Positions 25,314-33,662 of a stretch of DNA of 61,546 nucleotides are shown piece after piece. The stretch is from Saprospiraceae bacterium UBA7328 (GTDB lineage Bacteria; Bacteroidota; Bacteroidia; Chitinophagales; Saprospiraceae). Made by a program: the position numbers and the translations under genes. Every line of letters begins with the position of its first letter. The first letter of the stretch is position 1. The stretch lies in the NCBI GenBank assembly GCA_002471345.1, contig DKPS01000273.1, positions 1 to 61,546 of the forward strand, in the 5' to 3' direction. The notes beneath the pieces were generated by a model. That model was not told the origin of the DNA. It searched no databases and saw only the letters and a program-made list of their open reading frames with translations.

Positions 25314-26282
25314 ATGATGAGATTGATCTTGATATTATCCACTATTTCTATTTTATTTTTCAATTGTAAGACAGAAAAGAACATCAATGCAGAGTTGAGT
25401 TGGTGTGAACAAGAAATAAGACCTCAATTCGAGCAACACTCAGAAATATCCACTTCTTCATCGTGGTTTAAAGTCTACAAAGTGGGTCATGACGTATTTG
25501 CCATTGCTGAACCATATAACTATCAAGAAGTCATTTCATATCTCATTTTAGGCAAGGAGAAAGCTCTACTTTTTGATACAGGTATGGGATTAGATTCCAT
25601 GTCTGTCGTGGTAAAGGAAATTACAAACCTACCTGTCATGGTCGTGAACTCACATACACACTATGATCACATAGGAAGTAATTATGAGTTCGACAATATC
25701 CTTGCTATGGATATCGCATATACCCATAAATGGGCCGAACAGGGATGGTCACATGCACAAGTAGCACATGAAGTTGAGCCTGAGGCATTTTGTAATATTC
25801 ATCTTGAGCATAGAGATGTTTCTAATTATCATATCAATCCATTTAAGATCTCAGGCCACATAGGAAATGGATCCATTTTGGAATTAGGAGAAAGAGAAAT
25901 TGAAATAATATCAGTGCCTGGTCATACTCCAGATGCTATAGCAATTCTCGATAGAACAAATGGATATCTATGGACAGGAGACACTTTTTATGAAGCAACC
26001 ATTTGGTTATTTTTTGAAGGAACTGACTTGAAATCTTATGAAAAAAGTATCGGCAAACTAGCTGATTTAACACCTATATTAAAGAGGGTTTTCCCAGCAC
26101 ATAATACTCCTGTGGCTCAACCTGAAAGATTAATAGATCTTAAAAATGCCTATGCTGATATTGTATCTGGGAGGAAGTCGGCTAAACCAAAAGATTCAGA
26201 TGCACATCCCGAAGACGACAACGCGGCAATTTATGAATTTGAACATTTTTCATTCCTAATTGGAAAAAATCATATGCAATAA
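25314..26282 (+). CDS. Metallo-beta-lactamase-fold hydrolase lipoprotein
   Basis: The start is moved to the ATG at 25314 (another ATG follows at 25317). This gives a lipoprotein signal peptide, MMRLILILSTISILFFNC, with lipobox LFFNC. The MBL-fold core includes LLFDTGMG, the metal-binding motif HTHYDH, a later PGHTPDAIAI with a zinc His, WTGDTFY with the bridging Asp, and PAHNTP near the end. This is a complete binuclear zinc site. It could be an esterase, lactonase or phosphodiesterase-like enzyme; the substrate is not indicated by the neighbours. It is alone on the plus strand with a convergent neighbour 16 bases downstream. Confidence 0.88.
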   Translation: MMRLILILSTISILFFNCKTEKNINAELSWCEQEIRPQFEQHSEISTSSSWFKVYKVGHDVFAIAEPYNYQEVISYLILGKEKALLFDTGMGLDSMSVVVKEITNLPVMVVNSHTHYDHIGSNYEFDNILAMDIAYTHKWAEQGWSHAQVAHEVEPEAFCNIHLEHRDVSNYHINPFKISGHIGNGSILELGEREIEIISVPGHTPDAIAILDRTNGYLWTGDTFYEATIWLFFEGTDLKSYEKSIGKLADLTPILKRVFPAHNTPVAQPERLIDLKNAYADIVSGRKSAKPKDSDAHPEDDNAAIYEFEHFSFLIGKNHMQ

Positions 26283-26298
26283 CACAAAAGAAAATCTT

Positions 26299-27090
26299 CT
26301 ATTCTATCTGATATGCCCAATCTAACCCTCCATCTATCCTGACTAATTTGTTCATGGTAATAGTAGCAGCTATTGCTCCAAGTATAGGACCCAAAATAGT
26401 GCCTAATAATGGCATCAACATAATAAGATATACCGGTATTCCAATGACCAAAGCGACCCCTGCATATCTCTGTGCTACTTTGAAACTTTGTTTCAGAGTT
26501 AAATGAAATATCTCATTGTAGTTATCAATAATTGCATAACCTAGAAAGAAACATTGAATCAAAAATATTCCAGCAGGGTTAATCCATCCTAGGCCAATAA
26601 TTGAGGTGCCTAATTTAAAAACAAGTGAATATATCGACTCCATAATAAAAGAAAAGATTGCCACTTTGACCATTCTCTTTTGAGCAATCCAAAACGCCTC
26701 AAAAGAATTATCAACTTCTTCATTTGTTACAATTTCCAATGACCTCCTAGCAAAATGAAATATCACAACCTCGGCTAAAATCAAGACTACATATTTAAGA
26801 CCTCCAATCACAAACAGGTCATATCCACCTTTAAAAAGAGATGATGCCACACTTCCTAATTCAGTTAACGAGTTCACTTGATCAGGTGTCTGACTCCACC
26901 AATCCACAACTGACATTATGAGTAAAACACTTGCAAAAATTGCGAAAACAAACAGCATTTTGGATAGCCATTTATATTTCATCAATCCTTTCCAGAGTTC
27001 ATTTTTACGTGTAAACTCATTGACATTCAATAGGTTATGAAAAGTAATGGTACAGTCTCTCAGAAAATACGATGTAGAAGGAAGTGGCAT
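26299..27090 (-). CDS. EI24/CysZ-like integral membrane protein
   Basis: The ATG at 27090 is preferred over an upstream TTG. The product of about 263 residues has around six membrane helices. The C-terminal part has the pattern of the EI24/CysZ-like family: FFLGYAIIDNYNEIFHLTLK, then SFKVAQRYAGVALVIGIP and a long hydrophobic LLGTILGPILGAIAATITM. CysZ proteins mediate sulfate uptake in proteobacteria. Bacteroidota relatives are mostly uncharacterised and this gene is not next to sulfate-assimilation genes, so a transport role is only possible. It is monocistronic. Confidence 0.6.
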   Translation of the reverse strand: MPLPSTSYFLRDCTITFHNLLNVNEFTRKNELWKGLMKYKWLSKMLFVFAIFASVLLIMSVVDWWSQTPDQVNSLTELGSVASSLFKGGYDLFVIGGLKYVVLILAEVVIFHFARRSLEIVTNEEVDNSFEAFWIAQKRMVKVAIFSFIMESIYSLVFKLGTSIIGLGWINPAGIFLIQCFFLGYAIIDNYNEIFHLTLKQSFKVAQRYAGVALVIGIPVYLIMLMPLLGTILGPILGAIAATITMNKLVRIDGGLDWAYQIE

Positions 27091-27322
27091 TTCATTTTTT
27101 AATTGAGGTATAATATTCAAATGTACAAGACAAATGAATTCTAATCGTAATGTAAAATGATTTAGATTAAATTTTAAAATTTCTATACAAAATAATCATA
27201 GAAAGATAACGGCCTATTATCTCCCTCCGATTCAAAACAAATACAGTATTTTTTTTTAAAACAGATCTTGGTAAATAGAAGTCTCACCTTTAGTATTGTA
27301 GAAATTTTAATTTTCTACTAAA

Positions 27323-28321
27323 TCAGTAAGCCCACTTCATCAAGCAACTCCCCCAAGTGAATCCACTTCCAAAAGCAGCCAGGCATATCAAATCTCCTTC
27401 TTTTACTTTGCCTAGTTCCCATGCTTCATTAAGCGCTATTGGGATCGAAGCAGCTGTAGTATTGCCATATTTCATGATGTTGTTATGAACTTTTTCATCC
27501 GGAATCTCTAAAATTCTTTGCACTGCCTGAGCTATACGCAGATTTGCTTGATGGGGAATAAGCATATCTAAATCACTAATAGAATTACCATTGGCTTCTA
27601 AAGCTTCATTTATAACAGCGGGAAATTTTTGAAGTGCATGTTTAAATACTAATCTTCCATCCATATTAAGGCCCATTACTCCATTGCTCATATCTTCTTT
27701 CCGATTATGGGATCTAGGATATTCTACCATCAGATTTTCTGCATATGTCCCATCAGAATGGAGATGAGTACTCAGAATACCCATATCATCTTCCTCATTG
27801 GCTTGTACCACTACAGCTCCTGATCCATCAGCAAATAAAACCGCGGTGTTCCGATGTTCATCAGTCATTTCTAAGAAAGTAGATTGAATTTCTGAACCTA
27901 CTACCATAATGTTCTTATAAGAGCCTGATCTTATAAAATCATTAGCCATTGCTAATCCATAAATGAATCCACTACAAGACTGTCTGATATCAAAAGAAGG
28001 AACAGACTTTCCACAAAGGCCTAATTCTCTCTGTAATAGTACAGCACTCCCTGGAAGTGTGTAATTTGGTGTGATAGTCGCTAAAATGATGCAATCTATT
28101 TCTTGTGCATCTAGATTTGCCCTTTCTAATGCCATCTTTGATGCATGCCCTGCCATACTAGATACAGTATCTACCCCTTTTACGAAATATCGCCTTTGTT
28201 CAATACCTGATCGTTCTCTTATCCATTCGTCTGATGTATCTATAATTTTGGCTAGGTCATCATTTGTTACCACATTATCAGGTACGTAAAAACCAATACC
28301 TGTTATTTTCCCATTTGGCAT
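27323..28321 (-). CDS. Beta-ketoacyl-ACP synthase III family protein
   Basis: The 332-residue protein has the complete KAS III fold and triad: Cys116 in QSCSGFIYGL, His257 in IPHQANLRI and Asn287 in YGNTTAASIP. KAS III enzymes start fatty-acid synthesis by condensing acetyl-CoA with malonyl-ACP; paralogues make other acyl products. The gene is not next to plsX, rpmF or acpP, the usual neighbours of the housekeeping fabH, so it may be a second copy with another role. It is downstream of a DedA-family gene on the same strand, 102 bases apart. An ATG start fits the family N-terminus. Confidence 0.9.
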   Translation of the reverse strand: MPNGKITGIGFYVPDNVVTNDDLAKIIDTSDEWIRERSGIEQRRYFVKGVDTVSSMAGHASKMALERANLDAQEIDCIILATITPNYTLPGSAVLLQRELGLCGKSVPSFDIRQSCSGFIYGLAMANDFIRSGSYKNIMVVGSEIQSTFLEMTDEHRNTAVLFADGSGAVVVQANEEDDMGILSTHLHSDGTYAENLMVEYPRSHNRKEDMSNGVMGLNMDGRLVFKHALQKFPAVINEALEANGNSISDLDMLIPHQANLRIAQAVQRILEIPDEKVHNNIMKYGNTTAASIPIALNEAWELGKVKEGDLICLAAFGSGFTWGSCLMKWAY

Positions 28322-28423
28322 TTATCACTCTTTATTGATTGCAGTAAATGTATGATTTTAAATAGAGCTGTAAGAAGGTCTATATTAAAATATAGAATAG
28401 CTCTTTTGAATCTTTTAAAACTT

Positions 28424-29005
28424 TTAATCCGATTCAATTCTACTAGCATTCATCGAATATGATCTGAATGATCTTTTTACAAAAAACCAATAGATAAAAA
28501 TGAGTAGTGCTAAAGCGCTCAAAACTTTCAACTTATGCATAGAAAACAGCTCAATATTCTTAATCAATAGATCAGCACAGTGATAACCTAAACCTCCAAT
28601 GACCAATACCCAGAGTAACACACTGATACCAGAATGTATAGCAAATCTTAAGTATGAAACATTTTTTAATCCTGCTAAAAGTAGAATAACAGTGGTCGTG
28701 CCTAAAAAGAACTTGTAAAAGGTCAAAATAAGATATGGATGACTCTCAAACCATGTCGTAGCTTTATCGACTTTCAACAGGATTTTGGGTTTCTTTTCTA
28801 AAAGAGCCTTGCCTTTGGTCTTTCCTATTAAGAACTTGAACCAATCCGCCACCCATGCCCCAGCAAATGCAAATCCCATGGCAATCCCAACATTATAATA
28901 ACCCATTTTTGCCCCAAGCATAGAAGTAATTAGAGACAATTCTCCTTCCAATAAGGTGCCTAAAAAAGTTGCGATATAACCGCAGCCTTCATAAAAACTT
29001 TCCAT
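28424..29005 (-). CDS. DedA-family membrane protein
   Basis: The 193-residue protein has about five membrane helices and the DedA/SNARE-associated layout. A re-entrant N-terminal segment carries an acidic residue (FLGTLLEGELSLITSMLGAKMG). A central GAWVADWFKFLIGKTKGKALL has the basic cluster after the helix, and FYKFFLGTTTVILLLAG has a variant of the usual (F/Y)xRFxPxxR loop. DedA proteins transport undecaprenyl phosphate or phosphatidylethanolamine across the inner membrane. The loss of the second Arg in the variant loop makes exact function uncertain. It follows the broken oxidoreductase gene by 22 bases and was probably co-transcribed with it and the DUF2130 gene. Confidence 0.75.
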   Translation of the reverse strand: MESFYEGCGYIATFLGTLLEGELSLITSMLGAKMGYYNVGIAMGFAFAGAWVADWFKFLIGKTKGKALLEKKPKILLKVDKATTWFESHPYLILTFYKFFLGTTTVILLLAGLKNVSYLRFAIHSGISVLLWVLVIGGLGYHCADLLIKNIELFSMHKLKVLSALALLIFIYWFFVKRSFRSYSMNASRIESD

Positions 29006-29027
29006 TTACCAATTTTACTGAAAAACA

Positions 29028-29681
29028 TTATGAATTCATATAGTCCAAAATTTCATTATTCTCCAAAATCGATTGAGAAGGGGAATTGAAGCCTGATAAG
29101 AACATAGCCTCTGCCAAATCTGAAGATCTTATACTGACTTTGTTTCCGAAAAGTCTGATTAATGGATAAAGGAATCTGGTAACGATATACATTAGATTAG
29201 GCTCTTTTCTGGGTGTTACGGGATAGATATAACCAGGTCTAAAAATGAATAGTTTATCAATGTCCTTCAATAGTACTTTTTCTGCTTTACCTTTAAACTT
29301 AGCAAATGCAGCACGACTCTTTTCTGTTTGGTCTGCCCCTGCTCCACTCAAGAAGGAGACGAATGCCATTGGGCTTTCTTTCTTTAGTTTATTTATAAAT
29401 GTTTCAACATAATTAACTGTAATTGTTTCAAACATTTCCTTAGAAACCGCCCCTGTATTTACACCTTGACACTAATACACTCCATCTACATATATAAAAT
29501 GATCCGAGATATCATCATAATTTAAAAAGTCTACTCTTACAATTTGAGTGAGTTTTGAATGCTCTTGATTGATCTTTCTTCTACCTATTGATACTACTTC
29601 GTCAATCTTATCTGAGTTAATGCAATGGTCGAGAACAATACCACCGATCATACCTGAGGCTCCAGTTATAATTACTTTCAT
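29028..29681 (-). pseudogene. NAD(P)H-binding oxidoreductase gene with one in-frame stop
   Basis: The frame starts at the ATG 29681 with a Rossmann motif (MKVIITGASGMIGGIVLDHC) and continues through IDEVVSIGRRK. It meets TAG at 29472-29474, then continues in the same frame as CQGVNTGAVSKEMFETITVNY and on to the natural end at 29028. Without the TAG the product would be about 217 residues, the right size for the small atypical SDR / NAD(P)H-binding family, and no residue is lost on either side. This is a clean nonsense mutation, or a substitution error. It is placed 11 bases after the DUF2130 gene and 22 bases before the dedA-like gene. Confidence 0.8.
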
Positions 29682-29692
29682 ATCATTTAATT

Positions 29693-30928
29693 CTAAGTTA
29701 TTTCAGGTTCTGCTAACTCCATTAAACCTCCATCACCAAGAGCAGTACCTGCTATACCTTTTATATCTCCGAACAGGGCATTTACATTCTCTTGTACCAG
29801 CCAAATTTGTTTCTCTCTTTCACCCCACATTCTAAAAGTTGCTTTCTTTTCAGAATTCAATTGTTGGACCATAAGATCATAGGTTTCTACTACCCTTTTC
29901 ACTTTTTGAACAAAATCATTTCCAGTAAGATAGCTATAGAGCAATTCCATCTTATCTCCTTTATTAGCTTGGACTATTTTTACGGACTGCGTAGCAAGTA
30001 AAAGTTCTCTGAGAACTTTTGATACGCTTTTTATTTCATCAAATCGACATATCCATACACCATCCTTGTAGTCGAACTGATTCAAATCTTTGGGCAAGGT
30101 TTGGGTAACTAACACCGCAATGTCACCTTTTACTCTTACTTGATCCTGCTTCAATTTTTCAATCCATTTATTGTCAAAATTCTTAGTTCTCTTACTTTCA
30201 TAAACGATTTTACCACATTCTTGCTGACTTCGATTTAACACTGTCTGTATTACATCTGCACCATTTATCCCCTTTGGCACTTCTTGAATATCATCAAAAG
30301 GATAGGTCTGAGCCAATAAGTCCTCTATAGCAATCTCTTGCACTTCGCCTTGCAATTGCATGGACCCCTGCTCAGCCTTGCGTTTCATCTCCTCAGCCAG
30401 TTTCTTATTATCCTCTATTTGTTTTAGAAGTTGTAGTTTTTCTAATTCAAAAGCATCCCGCTCTTTTTTCCTCGCTACTTCTTCTATTTCACCTTGTCTT
30501 TTTATCATTTCCTTCTCTAGAGTTAATTGCAGTTCTTCGGTTTTTTCATTGATTTGATTCTCTCTTTTAAGAAGTTCCAATTCCTTATGCTTCAGTTCAA
30601 GATTTTCAGCTTTCCTCTTTTCATTCTCATCTTGCAATGCACTAAGCTTTAATTGAAAAGACTCTTGGGTGTCTTTAAGATTTTTTTGAGATTCTACAGC
30701 TAACTTTTCATTGAGGCGTTGCTTAAAAAGCTCATTTTCTTTTTCTTTTTTCTTTTCAAATTCTTCCCTTTGCTTTTTTAACTCATGTTCCTTATTCTGA
30801 AAAATTTCTGCTTGCTTTGATAACCTCTGCTCGAATTTAGCTTGAAGTTGAGCTTGTATCTGACCACTTAATGCTTCCTCCACATCGAATTGATGAGAAC
30901 AATTTGGGCACTTTATTTTATCGTTCAT
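29693..30928 (-). CDS. DUF2130 protein: zinc ribbon, long coiled coil, nuclease-like domain
   Basis: The 411-residue protein opens with a CPNC half-ribbon (IKCPNCSHQFDVEEAL). A charged coiled coil of about 190 residues (roughly 20-210) follows, rich in Lys, Glu and Gln. The C-terminal DUF2130 domain (about 215-400) includes EDLLAQTYPFDDIQEVPKG, GKIVYESKRTKNFDNKWI and DIAVLVTQTLP. The E-x-K in VYESKR and the acidic residue before it resemble a restriction-endonuclease-like core, as in RmuC. The role is unknown; a DNA- or RNA-linked function is inferred. It heads an apparent three-gene operon with the broken oxidoreductase and dedA. Confidence 0.85.
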   Translation of the reverse strand: MNDKIKCPNCSHQFDVEEALSGQIQAQLQAKFEQRLSKQAEIFQNKEHELKKQREEFEKKKEKENELFKQRLNEKLAVESQKNLKDTQESFQLKLSALQDENEKRKAENLELKHKELELLKRENQINEKTEELQLTLEKEMIKRQGEIEEVARKKERDAFELEKLQLLKQIEDNKKLAEEMKRKAEQGSMQLQGEVQEIAIEDLLAQTYPFDDIQEVPKGINGADVIQTVLNRSQQECGKIVYESKRTKNFDNKWIEKLKQDQVRVKGDIAVLVTQTLPKDLNQFDYKDGVWICRFDEIKSVSKVLRELLLATQSVKIVQANKGDKMELLYSYLTGNDFVQKVKRVVETYDLMVQQLNSEKKATFRMWGEREKQIWLVQENVNALFGDIKGIAGTALGDGGLMELAEPEIT

Positions 30929-31099
30929 CTAAGAATCATATTTATAAATTCGAATATATAATTATTAGAGTAATGATTACATGGCTGATTAAGGGTGTGA
31001 CGGCGTGGCAATTGACAAAAAGACTTTCCTTAAGCCTAGTCAATTTTCATGTTTTAGTCTTAAAGCACTTTGCAAGCAGAATGAATCAATCATCATCTA

Positions 31100-31432
31100 G
31101 GGTTAGAATTTTCAATTAATGGTGACTATATTTTAGTCTCAGAAAGGAAAGCTCAGGACAAAGGTAATGGTAAGCCTAGATTAGTTTATATCTATCAATA
31201 CAATGGAGCTGAATAGTAATTGGAAGAGAGTCGCTCAGATCCTCTAGTAGAGGAAGATGCTCAGCATGGCCAATCTTCAGATCTTCATGGATCTAATTAT
31301 ATTATAGGCGTTACAAGAGCAGATATTAATGGTACGGCAGACGAGTGAAAAGCGTTTTTGGGAACAATTAAAAAAACATCTTCAAATTCAAAATCTGATT
31401 TTGATTCAAGTGCAGATTTTGTATCAACTTAA
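31100..31432 (+). pseudogene. Remnant of an FG-GAP / integrin-alpha-like repeat protein gene
   Basis: In one frame the sequence reads EFSINGDYILVSERKAQDKG, then VYIYQYNGAE, two stops (TAG TAA at 31214-31219), LEESRSDPLVEEDAQHGQSS, DLHGSNYIIGVTRADINGTA, and a further TGA at 31346-31348. The alternation of GDYILVG-like strands, VYIYQYNG and ED(A)xxGxSxDLHGxYxIIG is the standard FG-GAP propeller blade of secreted Bacteroidota proteins. Only about one and a half blades remain, with no signal peptide and no C-terminus. It is a dead fragment, probably left by deletion of a larger surface-protein gene. Confidence 0.75.
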
Positions 31433-31462
31433 CTTGTTGATTTAAATCGTTGCTTTCAGAAG

Positions 31463-31578
31463 ATTGAGAATGTGCTCTTTAGAAAGTTGTGGGACGTCAT
31501 TAGAGGTTACTTTATGATATAAATAAGTAATCTATTCTAAGCACAATCCTTCAAAATTGTAAGAAGCACATTCTCAAT
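31463..31578. repeat. 116-base imperfect palindrome with perfect 14-bp ends
   Basis: ATTGAGAATGTGCT at 31463-31476 is the exact reverse complement of the sequence at 31565-31578. Inside, GGTTACTT near 31505 pairs with AAGTAATC near 31524, so the whole could fold into a long interrupted hairpin. It lies next to the FG-GAP remnant in gene-free DNA. It resembles a MITE-like or folded intergenic element, with no coding capacity. Confidence 0.55.
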
Positions 31579-31689
31579 TCCAATATAGATTCTAGACATT
31601 CATGAAAGAGTATAAAAATGGCTTGATCAGATATTAACTTTAGTCTATATGTTTAGATATATAAGTTCACATTAGAGTGAACAAGCCTG

Positions 31690-32193
31690 TCAATCTTCTC
31701 CTTTAGCATGTTTTTGATATATAGCCTCTCCGAATTGGCCATATCCGCTCTCGTTAGAGATATAATCAACAGTTTTTATACTTCCATTTTCTAATGAAGT
31801 GTAAGTCGTCTTTCCTGATTCAGGTGATTTTTCATCTCCCCAATAAATGACCAATTCATTATCGCTGATAGTTCCTTTAAGTGGTAAAATATAGCCTCTT
31901 GAATCAAACCATTGCCCATCTACAATTGAGTCATTGGCAATACGATAATAAGCCTGAGCTTTGAAAATCATTGGTTCTCGATCAGGGATCATCATTTTAT
32001 TATGAAAATCTAAATGCATAAATTTTTCATCAAGTGCTAAAGTCCAGTCCATCTGGAATTCCGCATTCATGCCCATCAGTTTCCCTTCACCTTTCCATGA
32101 GTTATTTGTGAGGGTTTCACAAAGTGGCTGAGCATGAAGTGATGAAAAAAATATTCCTAATGAGATAGTTATTATTAAAGAGAAGAATTTCAT
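31690..32193 (-). CDS. Secreted lipocalin-like protein of unknown function
   Basis: The ATG at 32193 is preferred over an upstream TTG and gives a clear signal peptide (MKFFSLIITISLGIFFSSLHA). The mature part of about 150 residues alternates beta strands: WKGEGKLMGMNAEFQMDW, AYYRIANDSIVDGQWFDS and GTISDNELVIYWGD. It suggests a small beta-barrel of the DUF1579 or lipocalin-like type. No catalytic residues are recognisable. It follows the tesA-like gene by 22 bases on the same strand and may be read with it. Family assignment is tentative. Confidence 0.6.
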   Translation of the reverse strand: MKFFSLIITISLGIFFSSLHAQPLCETLTNNSWKGEGKLMGMNAEFQMDWTLALDEKFMHLDFHNKMMIPDREPMIFKAQAYYRIANDSIVDGQWFDSRGYILPLKGTISDNELVIYWGDEKSPESGKTTYTSLENGSIKTVDYISNESGYGQFGEAIYQKHAKGED

Positions 32194-32215
32194 CAATTCC
32201 AATTATTTATTAATT

Positions 32216-32905
32216 CTATAAATAGTCCTTCAATACCTTCCATACATTCTCTACTACCACTTTCTGCCCATCAGTATTTGGATGCTTTCCATCTCCTAAG
32301 AAAAGGTCGGGACGAGTTTCAAGGCCACTCAGGAGAAAAGGTATTAGTCCTGCTTTATACTCGGAAGCTAAATCTGAAAATATAGACTGAAACTCAAAAG
32401 CATATTCAGCACCCATATTAGGGGGAGCGAGCATACCTGCAATGATTATTTTCGCTTCAGGATATTTACTCTGCACAACATCTAAGATGTCTTTCAAATT
32501 TTGACGAGTAGAATTGATATCTAGTCCTCTTAGCATATCATTGGCACCTAATTCAAGGACAAAAATGTCCACTGGTTGCTCAAGTACCCAATTAATTCTA
32601 CCCTTTCCTCCAGCGGTCGTTTCTCCACTAAGTCCTCCATTTACACTCACGTATTCTAATGATAAAGAGTCCAATCTATCTTGTATGAGTGAAGGGAAGG
32701 ACTCTTCTTCATCCAGACCATATCCAGCAGTGAGACTATCACCAAAAAAAAGTATGGTCTTCTGAGGTTGCTTTTTCTTCACTTCAGTCGATGTATTAGC
32801 CACATTAGTAGGATTCTCAGCAACATGTTCGGCTTTATTTGGTTTATTGTTGCATGAAATGATGATACAAATTACTAGAAACCAACAGTAGTTATATTTT
32901 CGCAT
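32216..32905 (-). CDS. tesA: TesA-like SGNH esterase / lysophospholipase (arylesterase) lipoprotein
   Basis: The ATG at 32905 gives a lipoprotein signal with lipobox IISC; the open frame extends to a TTG at 32923. The mature protein has all SGNH blocks. ILFFGDSLTAGYGL carries the nucleophilic Ser, GGLSGETTAGG the Gly block, LELGANDMLRG the Asn, and LGDGKHPNTDGQ the Asp and His. E. coli TesA is a periplasmic thioesterase / lysophospholipase. The gene is divergent from ybbA-ybbP-like ABC genes 57 bases away, the same arrangement as in E. coli and many other bacteria, which supports the TesA assignment. Confidence 0.88.
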   Translation of the reverse strand: MRKYNYCWFLVICIIISCNNKPNKAEHVAENPTNVANTSTEVKKKQPQKTILFFGDSLTAGYGLDEEESFPSLIQDRLDSLSLEYVSVNGGLSGETTAGGKGRINWVLEQPVDIFVLELGANDMLRGLDINSTRQNLKDILDVVQSKYPEAKIIIAGMLAPPNMGAEYAFEFQSIFSDLASEYKAGLIPFLLSGLETRPDLFLGDGKHPNTDGQKVVVENVWKVLKDYL

Positions 32906-32962
32906 TTTATTTTTTGAATTCAATTATTAAACAGACTCGCCACTTAGGCTATTTTACAAAGC

Positions 32963-33646
32963 ATGCAAGAAATATTAAAGGTTAATAATCTATCAAAAGT
33001 ATATAAAAGCGGTTCTAAAGAACTAACCGTTTTATCTGAAATACTTTTTTCTATAGATAAAGGAGAAAAAGTAGCCATTGTAGGCCCTTCAGGAAGTGGA
33101 AAAACTACCCTTCTTGGGCTATGTGCAGGATTGGACAAATCAACTACAGGTACCGTTACATTGGCTGGATCAGAACTAAGCAATTTATCAGAAGACGAAA
33201 AAGCTGCTGTTCGTAATAAAAGTGTTGGATTCATTTTCCAAAATTTTCAGCTGATCCCAACACTTACTGCTTTGGAAAATGTAATGATTCCATTGGAACT
33301 TCAAGGTAAATCTGATATAGAAGAAAGAGCATCTTCACTATTAGAAAGAGTAGGATTGGGAGGCAGAATGGACCACTACCCTTCTCAGCTGTCAGGAGGA
33401 GAACAGCAGAGAGTATCTCTTGCCAGAGCATTTAGCAATGCACCACAAATTCTTTTTGCTGATGAGCCCACAGGGAATCTTGATGACGACACGGGAGGAA
33501 AAGTAGAACAGTTACTTTTTGAACTTAACGAGCAAGAAGGAACCACATTAATTATTGTGACTCATGATGGAGAACTTGCAGCCAAAACAGATAGAATCAT
33601 CAAATTGAGAGGCGGAAAAATCATAGAAGACAAATCAAACAAATAA
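32963..33646 (+). CDS. ABC transporter ATP-binding protein, YbbA type
   Basis: The 227-residue ATPase has Walker A GPSGSGKT, a Q-loop FIFQNFQLIP, signature LSGGEQQR, Walker B ILFADEPTGNLD and the H-loop IVTHD. It belongs to the LolD/MacB/YbbA branch that pairs with FtsX-fold permeases. The permease gene starts 16 bases downstream, and the divergent tesA-like gene completes the tesA-ybbA-ybbP cluster. In that cluster the transporter is thought to extract or export envelope lipids or hydrophobic compounds; the substrate is not proven. Confidence 0.93.
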   Translation: MQEILKVNNLSKVYKSGSKELTVLSEILFSIDKGEKVAIVGPSGSGKTTLLGLCAGLDKSTTGTVTLAGSELSNLSEDEKAAVRNKSVGFIFQNFQLIPTLTALENVMIPLELQGKSDIEERASSLLERVGLGGRMDHYPSQLSGGEQQRVSLARAFSNAPQILFADEPTGNLDDDTGGKVEQLLFELNEQEGTTLIIVTHDGELAAKTDRIIKLRGGKIIEDKSNK

Positions 33647-33662
33647 CTCAAAAAGCCCTTCT

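Larger units (their letters stand above)
30929..31689. other. Intergenic region with a gene remnant and an imperfect palindrome
   Basis: No intact gene is present in these 761 bases. They hold an FG-GAP-type remnant on the plus strand (31100-31432) and a long inverted repeat (31463-31578), listed separately. The first 170 bases show nothing convincing; the plus-strand open frame 30871-31119 overlaps the DUF2130 gene antisense and has no protein-like character. Confidence 0.6.
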
